A stretch of 64,000 bases of DNA from Chryseolinea lacunae (GTDB lineage Bacteria > Bacteroidota > Bacteroidia > Cytophagales > Cyclobacteriaceae), in the NCBI RefSeq assembly GCF_016735595.1, contig NZ_JAERRB010000004.1, forward strand, positions 558,001 to 622,000. Direction: 5' to 3'. Positions 34,679 through 42,663 of the stretch are shown here, in pieces; the first letter of the stretch is position 1, and each line of letters opens with the position of its first letter. The notes beneath the pieces were generated by a model that saw only the letters and a list, made by a program, of their open reading frames with translations, was not told the DNA's origin and searched no databases. A program made the position numbers and the translations under genes.

Positions 34679-35191
34679 ATGCACACCATCCGCAACGCAC
34701 AACCCCACGAGTTCCCGGAAATCGGAAAGTTGATGATTCACGTCTATTCGCAACTGGAAGGTTTTCCAAAAGAGCACGAGCAACCCAACTATTATAAGAT
34801 GCTGGCCAACGTTGGCGAGTTCACCAACAAGCCCGACACCGAACTTCTCGTAGCCGTTTCAGACAATGGCACACTCGCCGGCGCTGTTGTTTATTTTGGC
34901 GACATGCAACACTATGGCTCCGGTGGCACCGCCACACAAGAAAAAAATGCCGCGGGTTTCCGGCTATTGGCTGTGAGCAACGCTGCGCGTGGCCAGGGCG
35001 TGGGCAAACTGCTCACCAACACCTGCATTGGCAAAGCAAAAGAAAAACACCTCGGTCAGCTCATCATCCACACCACCAATGCCATGCAAACCGCCTGGAA
35101 AATGTATGAGAGCCTTGGCTTCAAACGATCCATCGATCTCGACTTCATGCAAGGCGAACTTCCTGTTTTTGGGTTTCGACTAATGCTATAG
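34679..35191 (+). CDS. GNAT family N-acetyltransferase
   Basis: A 170-residue acetyltransferase. The acetyl-CoA loop is at about 108-118 (NAARGQGVGKLL, the R/QxxGxG/A motif A), preceded by strand GFRLLAVS and followed by the C-terminal motif B region MYESLGFKRSIDLDFM. It starts at ATG 34679, 11 bp after the Hint gene stop, suggesting cotranscription. The substrate (amino group of a small molecule or protein) cannot be read. Confidence 0.88.
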   Translation: MHTIRNAQPHEFPEIGKLMIHVYSQLEGFPKEHEQPNYYKMLANVGEFTNKPDTELLVAVSDNGTLAGAVVYFGDMQHYGSGGTATQEKNAAGFRLLAVSNAARGQGVGKLLTNTCIGKAKEKHLGQLIIHTTNAMQTAWKMYESLGFKRSIDLDFMQGELPVFGFRLML

Positions 35192-35224
35192 GCGAGGCGA
35201 AGAAAGCTGGAGTGGAAAAAAACG

Positions 35225-35980
35225 TCAGGCCCTGGGTTGCAAATATGCGCAGGGAATATTTGGCGGCGTGTAGTCAATGCCATAGGCATGTTTCACCAGC
35301 AACGACACCACCGAGGCCACCGTCTTCTCGTTCCGGTGCACCTGCGGCAACAATCCCATCATGGCATAGCTGATGGGATTCACGGCGGGTATAAACGTTT
35401 CCCAGGCATAGCCCTTCCCCCAAACCAAACCCTTCACCGTCATCGTGAGGTCTGCCTTGTTCTCCAACAGAAAATGGAGCATGCCGGCCGACTGGTGACC
35501 GTTCTGGTTCACGGTGTGGAAAATGGGCGTGTGGCCACCAAAGCCATGCTCGTCAACGCCGGCTTTTGCATTCACGTCGGCACCGCGAGACACCAGCACA
35601 TTGGCGCAGGCCACGCTGTTGAATTCGGCGCAGAAGTGAAGTAGCGAGCCGCCGGTTAGTGGCGTGTAGGCATTGTTGAAAAGCGAATATGTTTTTGCAA
35701 TGCGGGCCGGATCGTGGTCGATTAATTTTTCAAGCGCGTCAGCATCGTCTGTCAGCACCGATAACAAAGCCTTGTCGTCAAAGTCCAGACCGGCATGAAC
35801 AAATGCATGCACACACGCTGTGAAGCGCGGGCTGCGCGTATACATTTCCAGCAGCGTAGAGAAAAGGGGTTTGCCATCGTGCACTTCGTTGGGGTTTCCG
35901 CCTTCGTCGAAATAACGGCGTATTCCTTCTACGGAATGCACTTCCATATCGTAAAGCAATTGTACATAAGAAGGCAACAT
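35225..35980 (-). CDS. Ankyrin-repeat protein
   Basis: A 251-residue cytoplasmic protein with about four ankyrin repeats. The clearest are GGSLLHFCAEFNSVACANVLV, SRGADVNAKAGVDEHGFGGH, TPIFHTVNQNGHQSAGMLHF and LLENKADLTMTV. The N-terminus (VEGIRRYFDEGGNPNEVHDG) fits a first repeat. Ankyrins bind proteins; no enzymatic domain is attached. The gene is monocistronic and convergent with the acetyltransferase. Confidence 0.85.
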   Translation of the reverse strand: MLPSYVQLLYDMEVHSVEGIRRYFDEGGNPNEVHDGKPLFSTLLEMYTRSPRFTACVHAFVHAGLDFDDKALLSVLTDDADALEKLIDHDPARIAKTYSLFNNAYTPLTGGSLLHFCAEFNSVACANVLVSRGADVNAKAGVDEHGFGGHTPIFHTVNQNGHQSAGMLHFLLENKADLTMTVKGLVWGKGYAWETFIPAVNPISYAMMGLLPQVHRNEKTVASVVSLLVKHAYGIDYTPPNIPCAYLQPRA

Positions 35981-36021
35981 GACCAGATGCGATGGGGGTA
36001 GTTAAAGGTAGGAATAAGTGT

Positions 36022-36756
36022 TTACTTTTTCTCTCCCTTCTTCTTCACTTCTCCGATAATCACGCCCAACGTGCCATCAACTTGTTCAATCTTTTCTGCG
36101 GGCAGATACACCTTCGACACAAAGCCATCCAGGTACAACGCGTTCCGGCATCCGCGTTTTTTGAACCACATCGCGAAGTCATAGAAATTGATTTTTTCTT
36201 TCGAGATGGCGAACAGCATGTTGCCGTTTGGCAGTATGCCCATGCCGTTCCGGATGTTCACGTTTTTTGAACCCTCGCTGAACTTCGGATGAATAGCGCC
36301 GTCAATCACCAGCATGGGCCCGGATTGGGTTGCGTATTGTATGTCGGGCGTGAGCACAAACTTACTGGTGGTGCACACCACGGCCTGGTGCGCCCGGGTG
36401 AGGTAGAAGATGCCGTTGGGTTGCATATAGAAATTGCCATAACCCGACCGGAGCGTGTCGGTTTTGGCAACCAACTTGCCCCCTTCCACAAACAACCCCT
36501 GTGGCAACAAGGCGGTGGTGAACATGCCGCCGTTCATGGCGAACACCAACTCAAGTCCTGCCGAATCGAGCGACTGTTTCAGTTTGCCGATATTTTGAAA
36601 ACTGTGTTGATGTTGGTCTTTCAGAAAAAAGCGAAGGTCGTGCCCTGCCGGATTCACCTCATAGCTCAGGATGGAATTTGTGTCGGTTTCGCGCGGTGGC
36701 AAACTTCCGGAAAAGAAAACGATGGGAGCGAGGAGCAGGCAGATCAGAAATTTCAT
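36022..36756 (-). CDS. Phosphodiester glycosidase family protein (DUF2233/NAGPA-like), exported
   Basis: A 244-residue protein. The ATG at 36756 begins a signal peptide (MKFLICLLLAPIVFFSGS). The domain matches the NAGPA/YpzJ-like fold: AMNGGMFTTALLPQGLFVEG, SGPMLVIDGAIHPKF, NGMGILPNGNMLFAISKE and ALYLDGFVSKVYLP. Family members such as the human uncovering enzyme remove GlcNAc from phosphodiesters, and bacterial ones act on wall or spore components. The periplasm is the expected site of action. The substrate is unknown. Confidence 0.87.
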   Translation of the reverse strand: MKFLICLLLAPIVFFSGSLPPRETDTNSILSYEVNPAGHDLRFFLKDQHQHSFQNIGKLKQSLDSAGLELVFAMNGGMFTTALLPQGLFVEGGKLVAKTDTLRSGYGNFYMQPNGIFYLTRAHQAVVCTTSKFVLTPDIQYATQSGPMLVIDGAIHPKFSEGSKNVNIRNGMGILPNGNMLFAISKEKINFYDFAMWFKKRGCRNALYLDGFVSKVYLPAEKIEQVDGTLGVIIGEVKKKGEKK

Positions 36757-36849
36757 AAACGAAAGATAACAAGAACGGCCTTGTGTCATTTAGTCCCGAG
36801 AGAAGAACCCGGCAAGGGTGAAGGGCAAAAACTTTTGGAAATCGAATTG

Positions 36850-36884
36850 CCTTTAAAATACAAAAGCCACCCCGGGGGATGGCT
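36850..36884 (-). terminator. Intrinsic terminator after the tRNA-Leu pair
   Basis: On the minus strand AGCCATCCC and GGTGGCT pair around CCGG and are followed by TTTGTATTTT. It lies 6 bp beyond the 3' end of tRNA-Leu(CAG). Confidence 0.8.
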
Positions 36885-36889
36885 CTGTG

Positions 36890-36971
36890 TGCCGAAGGGG
36901 GGACTCGAACCCCCACAGCTTGCGCCACACGCCCCTGAAACGTGCGTGTCTACCAATTTCACCACTTCGGC
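36890..36971 (-). tRNA. tRNA-Leu (anticodon CAG)
   Basis: Reads GCCGAAGTGGTGAAATTGG on the minus strand. The 7-bp acceptor GCCGAAG/CTTCGGC closes, the D arm has the Leu-type TTGGTAGACACG, and the anticodon arm CACGT-TTCAGGG-GCGTG carries CAG. A long variable arm of Leu type and the T arm GGGGGTTCGAGTCCCCC follow. CCA is not encoded. Confidence 0.95.
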
Positions 36972-37031
36972 AAAAGTGATCTCAATTCCAACATCAGGGA
37001 TGCTCGTCCGTTTGACGAGCGGAATTTTGGG

Positions 37032-37115
37032 TGCCCAGGACTGGACTCGAACCAGCACACCGGTTAAGGCACTACCCCCTCAAAGTAGCGTGTCTACCAA
37101 TTTCACCACCTGGGC
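37032..37115 (-). tRNA. tRNA-Leu (anticodon GAG)
   Basis: The minus strand gives acceptor GCCCAGG/CCTGGGC, Leu-type D arm, anticodon arm CTACT-TTGAGGG-GGTAG with GAG, long variable arm (TGCCTTAACCGGTGT) and T arm CTGGTTCGAGTCCAG. CCA is not encoded. It is transcribed before tRNA-Leu(CAG), 60 bp away, from a shared promoter. Confidence 0.95.
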
Positions 37116-37166
37116 AATTAGCTTGATTGTGTGTGTGTGATGCGTGTGTGTGGTTACGAAGGGCGA

Positions 37167-37198
37167 CAAAAGTAAGAACCTTTTCTGCATTTAGCAAA
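37167..37198 (-). promoter_or_regulatory. Housekeeping promoter of the tRNA-Leu pair
   Basis: On the minus strand TTTG (37195-37198) and TACTTTTG (37167-37174) are separated by 20 bp, an exact match to the Bacteroidota pattern TTTG-N19/21-TAnnTTTG. A short TG-repeat tract (37126-37151) lies between it and the first tRNA. Confidence 0.78.
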
Positions 37199-37202
37199 AC
37201 CT

Positions 37203-37589
37203 TTATAGAAAACGACCCAGGAAAGCGCCGGCCGCCAGCGCTAAAAACCCGGCCACCAGGCTCACCGATGTGTAGAGCACGAACGTGCCCATAAATTTTT
37301 GCTCGATAAGATTAAAATTTTCCCACGCAAACGTCGAAAACGTGGTGAACCCGCCACAAAACCCTGCCCCCAAAAAAAGGCGCCACGATTCCGTGACCCC
37401 CGCCTTGCGCGCCGCCAGCGTGAGCACCAACCCCAAAATGAACGACCCCACCACATTGACCGTGAGGGTGCCATAAGGAAAAATGGAATTGAGCCGGGCG
37501 TCGACCTGCCGGGCGGTCACATAGCGGGCCGCGCTACCCAAGGCACCACCCGCAGCCACGATGAGAATTTTTAGAAGGGAGTCATTCAT
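37203..37589 (-). CDS. crcB: Fluoride efflux channel CrcB (Fluc)
   Basis: A 128-residue membrane protein with four helices. The family motifs are GGALGSAARY near the N-terminus, GTLTVNVVGSFILG and GFCGGFTTFSTFAWEN, which hold the Asn, Thr/Ser and Phe residues that line the fluoride pores. It works as a dual-topology dimer that lets fluoride out of the cell. The start at 37589 (MNDSLLKIL) is chosen over an upstream ATG because it matches family length. No fluoride riboswitch is visible upstream. Confidence 0.93.
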   Translation of the reverse strand: MNDSLLKILIVAAGGALGSAARYVTARQVDARLNSIFPYGTLTVNVVGSFILGLVLTLAARKAGVTESWRLFLGAGFCGGFTTFSTFAWENFNLIEQKFMGTFVLYTSVSLVAGFLALAAGAFLGRFL

Positions 37590-37772
37590 AGGCAAACGTC
37601 TGATTCGAAGTGAAACTTTTGGAACATGAATAGGCATAAGGCCCAGCCCAACCCTGCAATGGTAACACTTTGTCGTATTTTATTCATGTAAAAATTTTTT
37701 GCTCCCGGAAACGGAAACCCGTGGCTTTCGGGTTATAAGGATAACAAACTGTTGGGAGGAAATAGATGAAAG

Positions 37773-37844
37773 AGCCGAGGATGGGAATTGAACCCACGAC
37801 CTGCTGATTACGAATCAGCTGCTCTACCCCTGAGCTACCTCGGC
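37773..37844 (-). tRNA. tRNA-Thr (anticodon CGT)
   Basis: The minus strand gives acceptor GCCGAGG/CCTCGGC with discriminator T, D arm AGCTCAGGGGTAGAGC, anticodon arm CTGAT-TCGTAA-TCAG with CGT, and T arm GTGGGTTCAATTCCCAT. Length is 72 nt and CCA is not encoded. Confidence 0.95.
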
Positions 37845-37932
37845 AAAGATTTGAGTAAAAATAATCGATGGAAATTCACCATCGCTATCAAATCCCGCTT
37901 CGTACATCGTAAATTACTAAATTGTCGCAATT

Positions 37933-38379
37933 ATGCTGTCTAAGAAATGTAAATACGCCATTCACGCCCTGGTCCACATGGCCAAGGAGCCTGAAAAAAA
38001 GTTTCTGATAAAGGACATCTCGGAAGCCTGTAACATCCCCAAAAAATTTCTCGAAGCCATTCTGCTGGAGCTGAAGCGCGCAGGAGTGCTGGGCAGCAAG
38101 CAGGGCAAGGGTGGAGGTTATTTTCTGCGGAGCAATCCCGCCGAGGTTAACCTGGCCGACGTGGTGCGCATGTTCGATGGGGCCATCGCCCTGGTGTCGT
38201 GTGCCACCCACAAATTCTACGAGCCCTGCGCCGAATGCGAAGACGAGGCAACCTGCGCCATTCACCACGCGTTCGTGGAAATACGCAACTCTACCGTAGA
38301 CCTCCTTTCCGGCGACACCATTGAGGGACTGGCCAAGAGGGAGTTGAAGATGAAGGCCAAGAAAAAAGCCAAAGCCTGA
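37933..38379 (+). CDS. Rrf2 family transcriptional regulator
   Basis: A 148-residue winged-helix regulator. The N-terminal DNA-binding part includes SKKCKYAIHALVHMAKEPE, IKDISEACNIPKKFLEAILL and GGGYFLRSNPAEVNLADVVR. The cluster of Cys at about 97-115 (SCATHKFYEPC, CEDEATC) resembles the Fe-S or metal-binding loop of IscR/NsrR/RsrR, so redox or iron sensing is plausible. It stands 157 bp before a peroxiredoxin gene in the same direction, its likely target. The C-terminus is Lys-rich. Confidence 0.9.
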   Translation: MLSKKCKYAIHALVHMAKEPEKKFLIKDISEACNIPKKFLEAILLELKRAGVLGSKQGKGGGYFLRSNPAEVNLADVVRMFDGAIALVSCATHKFYEPCAECEDEATCAIHHAFVEIRNSTVDLLSGDTIEGLAKRELKMKAKKKAKA

Positions 38380-38402
38380 AACTTTTAAGCCCGGGATTAC
38401 TT

Positions 38403-38445
38403 TATATAATCTTTGCGCTTATTTTCGCTGAAACTCTATATAATC
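38403..38445 (+). promoter_or_regulatory. Direct repeat TATATAATC in the peroxiredoxin promoter region
   Basis: TATATAATC occurs at 38403-38411 and again at 38437-38445. The first is followed by TTTG (AATCTTTG, one base from the -7 consensus), so it may be the promoter. The second lies in the long (about 115-nt) leader and could be a regulator site. Confidence 0.4.
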
Positions 38446-38536
38446 AATAGGCTTTGAGTAATTTAGAGCTCTCCAGGAAAACGATCATCAGAAAAAACTA
38501 TAACTAACCAATTGTTCAACTCAAAATTTTCAATTT

Positions 38537-39172
38537 ATGTCGATCAGATTAGGAGACATCGCCCCTGACTTTACCGCCGAAACCACAGAAGGCACCATCA
38601 ATTTTCACGAATGGCTGGGAAACAGCTGGGGCGTTTTGTTTTCGCACCCCGCCGATTTCACCCCGGTGTGCACCACCGAACTTGGCGCCGTTGCTAAACT
38701 GCGCTCGGAGTTCGACAAACGCAACGTGAAAGTGGTGGCCATTAGCGCCGACCCGCTCGAGTCGCACAACCGCTGGATTGGCGACATCAACGAAACGCAA
38801 AAAACCGTGGTGAACTATCCCCTCATTGCCGATCCCGAATTTAAAGTGGCAAACCTCTATGGCATGATCCACCCCAACGTGACCGACAAATTCACCGTGC
38901 GTTCGGTGTTTGTGATCGGCCCCGACAAAAAGGTGAAACTCACCATTACTTATCCGGCCTCTACCGGCCGCAATTTCGACGAGATCCTCCGCGTTATCGA
39001 CAGCCTCCAACTCACCGCCAGCTACAGCGTGGCAACACCTGCCAACTGGAAACAGGGCGAAGACGTGATCATTACCGCCGCCGTGAAAGACGAAGACATC
39101 GCCGCGAAATTCCCCAAAGGTCACACCCGCGTGAAGCCTTACTTGAGAACCACACCGCAGCCCAACCTCTAA
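38537..39172 (+). CDS. Peroxiredoxin, Prx6 (1-Cys) type
   Basis: A 211-residue thiol peroxidase. The active-site segment HPADFTPVCTTELG holds the peroxidatic Cys at about 47, with Thr in the preceding PxxxTxxC position. SADPLESHNRWIGDI, FVIGPDKKVKLTITYPASTGR and the long C-terminal domain (NWKQGEDVIITAAVKDEDIA) are typical of the Prx6 class. It would reduce hydrogen peroxide and organic peroxides in the cytoplasm. It follows an Rrf2 regulator and ends in a strong terminator. Confidence 0.95.
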   Translation: MSIRLGDIAPDFTAETTEGTINFHEWLGNSWGVLFSHPADFTPVCTTELGAVAKLRSEFDKRNVKVVAISADPLESHNRWIGDINETQKTVVNYPLIADPEFKVANLYGMIHPNVTDKFTVRSVFVIGPDKKVKLTITYPASTGRNFDEILRVIDSLQLTASYSVATPANWKQGEDVIITAAVKDEDIAAKFPKGHTRVKPYLRTTPQPNL

Positions 39173-39198
39173 CACAGGCCTGCACACAACAAGCATAC

Positions 39199-39236
39199 AA
39201 GCCCTCTCCGACAACATCGGGGAGGGCTTATTTTTT
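39199..39236 (+). terminator. Intrinsic terminator of the peroxiredoxin gene
   Basis: AAGCCCTC-T-CCGA and TCGG-G-GAGGGCTT form a 12-bp interrupted stem around CAACA, then ATTTTTT. Confidence 0.9.
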
Positions 39237-39343
39237 GGTTCGGATTCCAACGGCCCACACCTCGCGCAGCCATTTCGACACTTCGCTTAAATCGCCACGA
39301 CCCGGTGATGCCAAGCCCCGTATCTTTTCTTGAAAAAGAACGC

Positions 39344-40432
39344 ATGAAGGCCGCATCCATTTTTCTTGCCATGTTAATGCTCGCCGCCTGTGGCCCGAAA
39401 GGGCAGGAACAGACCCCGCGCCTCAAGCCCGCGATGGAGGCCGTCTACGCCTCCGGCTATGTGGTGGCGCAGGATGAGTATGAGGTGTTTGCGCAGGCAG
39501 AAGGCTACCTGTCGGAGAAGCTTGTGGACGATGGTGCCGAAGTGAAACGCGGCGACGCGTTGTTCATTCTCGAAGCCGATCAGCAATCGGCACGCTTCCG
39601 GCTGGCAAAAGAAAACTACGCCATGGCCCGCCAAAACTATCGCGACGGCTCACCCGCCCTCAACGAAGCAAAGGCCGCCTTCGATGCATCGCGCACCAAG
39701 CTGAAGTTCGACTCCATAAACTTTGTGCGCTTCACCAACCTGTGGAAGAGCCGTGCCACCTCACAGGCCGAACTCGACCGCATGAAGTTGTTATACGACA
39801 ATGCATCGGCCGATTATGCCGCACAAAAAAATCGCTATGCCAACCTGTTGAACCGCCTCTACCTCGAAGAACAAAATGCAAAAAGCCAACTGGAAATTGC
39901 CGGCGACGAAAGCAGCCGCTATGTGGTGCGCAGCCAGGTGGATGGCAAGGTGTTTAAAACACTAAAAGAAAAAGGCGAACTTGTTCGGCGCGGCGAAGTG
40001 GTGGCGGTGGTGGGAAACGATCGTAATTTTTACCTCCAGCTGAATGTAGACGAACTCGACGCTCACCGCTTGCGCACGGGCCAGGCCATGCTGGTGAAAG
40101 TGGATGCTTATCCCGATCAGGTTTTTCATGCCGTGGTTTCTAAAGTATATCCCTTCATCAACAAACAACAGCAGTCCGTTCGTGTAGACGCTGCGTTGCA
40201 GGATACATTGCCGGGCGAATTTTCGGGGCTGGCCCTGGAAGCGAACATCATCGTGGCACAAAAAGCACGCGCTCTCGTTATTCCCAAAAGCGCATTGCTG
40301 CCGGGCGATTCTGTGTTGGTGAAAACCGACCGTGGCACAAAAAAGATCGCCATCCGAAAAGGCATCGAAACACTGGACGAGGTGGAGGTGTTGAGCGGCA
40401 TAGATAGCACAACTGTTTTCATAACGCCATGA
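39344..40432 (+). CDS. HlyD/MacA-type periplasmic adaptor lipoprotein
   Basis: A 362-residue membrane-fusion protein. The ATG at 39344 begins a lipoprotein signal (MKAASIFLAMLMLAAC). The order is biotinyl-lipoyl half-motif (YEVFAQAEGYLSEKLVDDGA, GDALFILEAD), alpha-hairpin at about 90-190 (WKSRATSQAELDRMKLLYDN), second lipoyl half (VVRSQVDGKVFKTLKEKGEL) and beta-barrel. It would link the inner-membrane pump of the next two genes to the outer membrane. It overlaps the permease start by 4 bp (ATGA). Confidence 0.9.
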   Translation: MKAASIFLAMLMLAACGPKGQEQTPRLKPAMEAVYASGYVVAQDEYEVFAQAEGYLSEKLVDDGAEVKRGDALFILEADQQSARFRLAKENYAMARQNYRDGSPALNEAKAAFDASRTKLKFDSINFVRFTNLWKSRATSQAELDRMKLLYDNASADYAAQKNRYANLLNRLYLEEQNAKSQLEIAGDESSRYVVRSQVDGKVFKTLKEKGELVRRGEVVAVVGNDRNFYLQLNVDELDAHRLRTGQAMLVKVDAYPDQVFHAVVSKVYPFINKQQQSVRVDAALQDTLPGEFSGLALEANIIVAQKARALVIPKSALLPGDSVLVKTDRGTKKIAIRKGIETLDEVEVLSGIDSTTVFITP

Positions 40433-41673
40433 AACTCTCCATCAGCATCGCCAAAACACATTTGCTGTCGCGCCCCAAACAAACGCTGGTGGCCATGTTG
40501 GGCGTTACGTTTGGCATCGGCATGTTCATTGCCATGGTGAGCCTGATGACGGGCCTCAACAATTTCACCGAAGAACTTACCATGACCTCGTCGCCCGACA
40601 TTCATATTTACAACGACATCGCCGAAGGCCGGCCCACACTGTTGTCTGTGGTCTATCCCGACGCGTTGCAGGTGGTGCATCATCAAAAACCAAAACAGGA
40701 AACGCTCAAGGTGCGGCATGCGCTGCAACTGGCCACGCTGCTGCGCAACGACACGCGTGTGTCGGGTGTGGCACCCACGCTGTCGTCGCAGGTGTTCTAT
40801 AACTATGGGCCGGTGCAGTTGAATGGCATGATTGCCGGTGTCGATATTCTGGAGGAAGACAAACTGTTTAACCTGCGCGCCAAAATGAAAGCCGGTCGCA
40901 TCGAAGACCTGAAGGCGCATGCCGAGGGCATCATCATGGGCATTGGCCTGGCGCGCAAACTTCAGGTGCATCATGGGGACCGCGTGGTCATCACCACACC
41001 GCAGGGCTACACCATGACACTAAAAATTGTAGGCATCTTTCAAATGGGCATCGGCACGGTGGACAACATCCGGAGCTATGCCAACATCTCTACGGTGCAA
41101 ACCATCTTGCAACAAGATCCATCCTACATCACCGACATCAACGTGAAGTTGAAAGATCTTCATCAGGCCAAACAACTGGCGCCCGAGTTTCAGCGGCTGT
41201 CGGGCTACAAGGCCGAAGATTGGGAAACGGCCAACGCCACGTTTCTCACGGGCAGCATCATCCGCAACATTCTCACTTACTCAGTGTCGTTCACGTTGCT
41301 GGTGGTGGCGGGTTTTGGCATCTACAACATTTTGAACATGACCATCCACAACAAAATGAAAGACATCGCCATCCTCAAGGCCATGGGGTTTGCGGGCAAG
41401 GATGTGAAACAGATTTTTATGATACAGTCGCTGGTGATTGGTTTTGTGGGAAGCCTGGCCGGCCTGCTCATTGGCTACACGCTGTCGCTCATCATATCGA
41501 AGGTGCCGTTCAATGGGGGCGACTTCATTGCGCTGGATCATTTGCCGGTAAATTTTAATCCCCGCTATTATTTCATCGGCATCGTGTTTGGCGTGGCCAC
41601 CACGGCCGTGGCGGGCTATTTGCCGTCGCGCAAAGCATCGAAGCTCGACCCCATCGAAATACTGAGGGGGTAG
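40429..41673 (+). CDS. ABC transporter permease, FtsX/MacB-LolC type
   Basis: A 414-residue permease with one N-terminal helix (LVAMLGVTFGIGMFIAMVSL), a large periplasmic MacB core domain (about 50-270) and three C-terminal helices around ILTYSVSFTLLVVAGFGIYN, IFMIQSLVIGFVGSLAGLLI and YYFIGIVFGVATTAVAGYLP, i.e. the FtsX domain. The ending RKASKLDPIEILRG is typical of the family. With the adaptor and the ATPase it forms a MacAB- or Lol-like mechanotransmitter that exports a lipoprotein, peptide or drug. Confidence 0.92.
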   Translation: MKLSISIAKTHLLSRPKQTLVAMLGVTFGIGMFIAMVSLMTGLNNFTEELTMTSSPDIHIYNDIAEGRPTLLSVVYPDALQVVHHQKPKQETLKVRHALQLATLLRNDTRVSGVAPTLSSQVFYNYGPVQLNGMIAGVDILEEDKLFNLRAKMKAGRIEDLKAHAEGIIMGIGLARKLQVHHGDRVVITTPQGYTMTLKIVGIFQMGIGTVDNIRSYANISTVQTILQQDPSYITDINVKLKDLHQAKQLAPEFQRLSGYKAEDWETANATFLTGSIIRNILTYSVSFTLLVVAGFGIYNILNMTIHNKMKDIAILKAMGFAGKDVKQIFMIQSLVIGFVGSLAGLLIGYTLSLIISKVPFNGGDFIALDHLPVNFNPRYYFIGIVFGVATTAVAGYLPSRKASKLDPIEILRG

Positions 41674-41712
41674 CCCGTCGTTAAAATCTAAAATCATCGC
41701 GAACCTTTGGCC

Positions 41713-42420
41713 ATGGACCACGTATTAAGAACGCACAAGATCACCAAGTACTTCTACGACCCTGAGAAATTTCAGGTGTTGAAAGAAATAGACCTTGTCG
41801 TAAACAAGGGAGAATTTCTTTCGTTGGTGGGCAAATCGGGCTGTGGAAAATCAACACTGTTGTATGTGTTGTCGACCATGGACACCGACTATGAAGGTGA
41901 GCTCGAAATTTCGGGGCAACGCCTCACGGGAAAAAATCAAAATGCCTTGGCCAGGTTTCGAAACGAGCACATCGGTTTTGTGTTTCAGTTTCATTACTTG
42001 TTGCCCGAGTTCACGGCGCTGCAAAATGTGATGATCCCCGCACAAAAACTGGGACGTTACACACGAAGTGAAATTGAAGAACGCGCCTACGAAAAGCTGA
42101 AGATGCTGGGCATGCATGAACACGCCCTCAAGCCCTCGGCAAAACTCTCGGGTGGCCAGCAACAACGCGTGGCCATTGCGCGCGGCATCATTAACGATCC
42201 CGACATCATTATGGGCGACGAGCCCACGGGCAACCTGGACTCCTACAACACGGGCCTTGTGTTTGAGATCTTTCAGGAACTGACCCACACCTATCACCAA
42301 ACCATCATCGCCGTGACGCACGACGAAGCCTTTGCGCACAAATCCGATCGCATCGTGGAAATGAGCGACGGCCGCATCGTGCACCCAGGCGGTGTTCTCC
42401 TGCCGAAAATGCAAACGTAA
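41713..42420 (+). CDS. ABC transporter ATP-binding protein, MacB/LolD type
   Basis: A 235-residue ATPase. Walker A is [11 protein letters not shown]-loop [17 protein letters not shown], signature [15 protein letters not shown], Walker [13 protein letters not shown] and switch [12 protein letters not shown] 41713 is used although a TTG lies two codons upstream. It completes the adaptor-permease-ATPase set 39 bp after the permease gene. Confidence 0.94.
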   Translation: MDHVLRTHKITKYFYDPEKFQVLKEIDLVVNKGEFLSLVGKSGCGKSTLLYVLSTMDTDYEGELEISGQRLTGKNQNALARFRNEHIGFVFQFHYLLPEFTALQNVMIPAQKLGRYTRSEIEERAYEKLKMLGMHEHALKPSAKLSGGQQQRVAIARGIINDPDIIMGDEPTGNLDSYNTGLVFEIFQELTHTYHQTIIAVTHDEAFAHKSDRIVEMSDGRIVHPGGVLLPKMQT

Positions 42421-42513
42421 CCATCCTCCATTCCCCTGGGGGGATGGAAAAAATGAAAATAAAACCATAGGGGTAAACGTCTACTCAATTGTCATATTCA
42501 AAACATGCACACT

Positions 42514-42663
42514 ATGGAAAATAGGATCAATCTCACTCCTGCAACCAATGGCTACCTGCAACATTTCTACGTGGCCCAAACCAATTTCCGCCAGCTCATC
42601 GAAGAAGAACGCCTCAAAAAGCGTATCCAGAAAAGCCGGCGGCAGCTTCTGAAACCCGAATGA
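42514..42663 (+). CDS. Small ORF coupled to the FAD monooxygenase gene
   Basis: A 49-residue open frame (or 52 from an in-frame ATG at 42505), missed by usual length cut-offs. It reads MENRINLTPATNGYLQHFYV and then is rich in Arg, Lys and Gln (EERLKKRIQKSRRQLLKPE), which suggests a helical, basic protein. Its TGA overlaps the ATG of the monooxygenase as ATGA, the usual sign of translational coupling. No family is known to me. It could be a small regulatory protein or a leader that sets translation of the enzyme. Confidence 0.6.
   Translation: MENRINLTPATNGYLQHFYVAQTNFRQLIEEERLKKRIQKSRRQLLKPE

Noticed and set aside
37126-37151. Short TG-repeat tract
   Set aside because: It is a simple repeat upstream of tRNA genes, outside coding sequence, and too short to suggest phase variation.
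37590-37760. A fluoride riboswitch upstream of crcB
   Set aside because: The conserved core of that riboswitch (GATGG-type loop with TTCGCC and the downstream pseudoknot pairing) could not be found.
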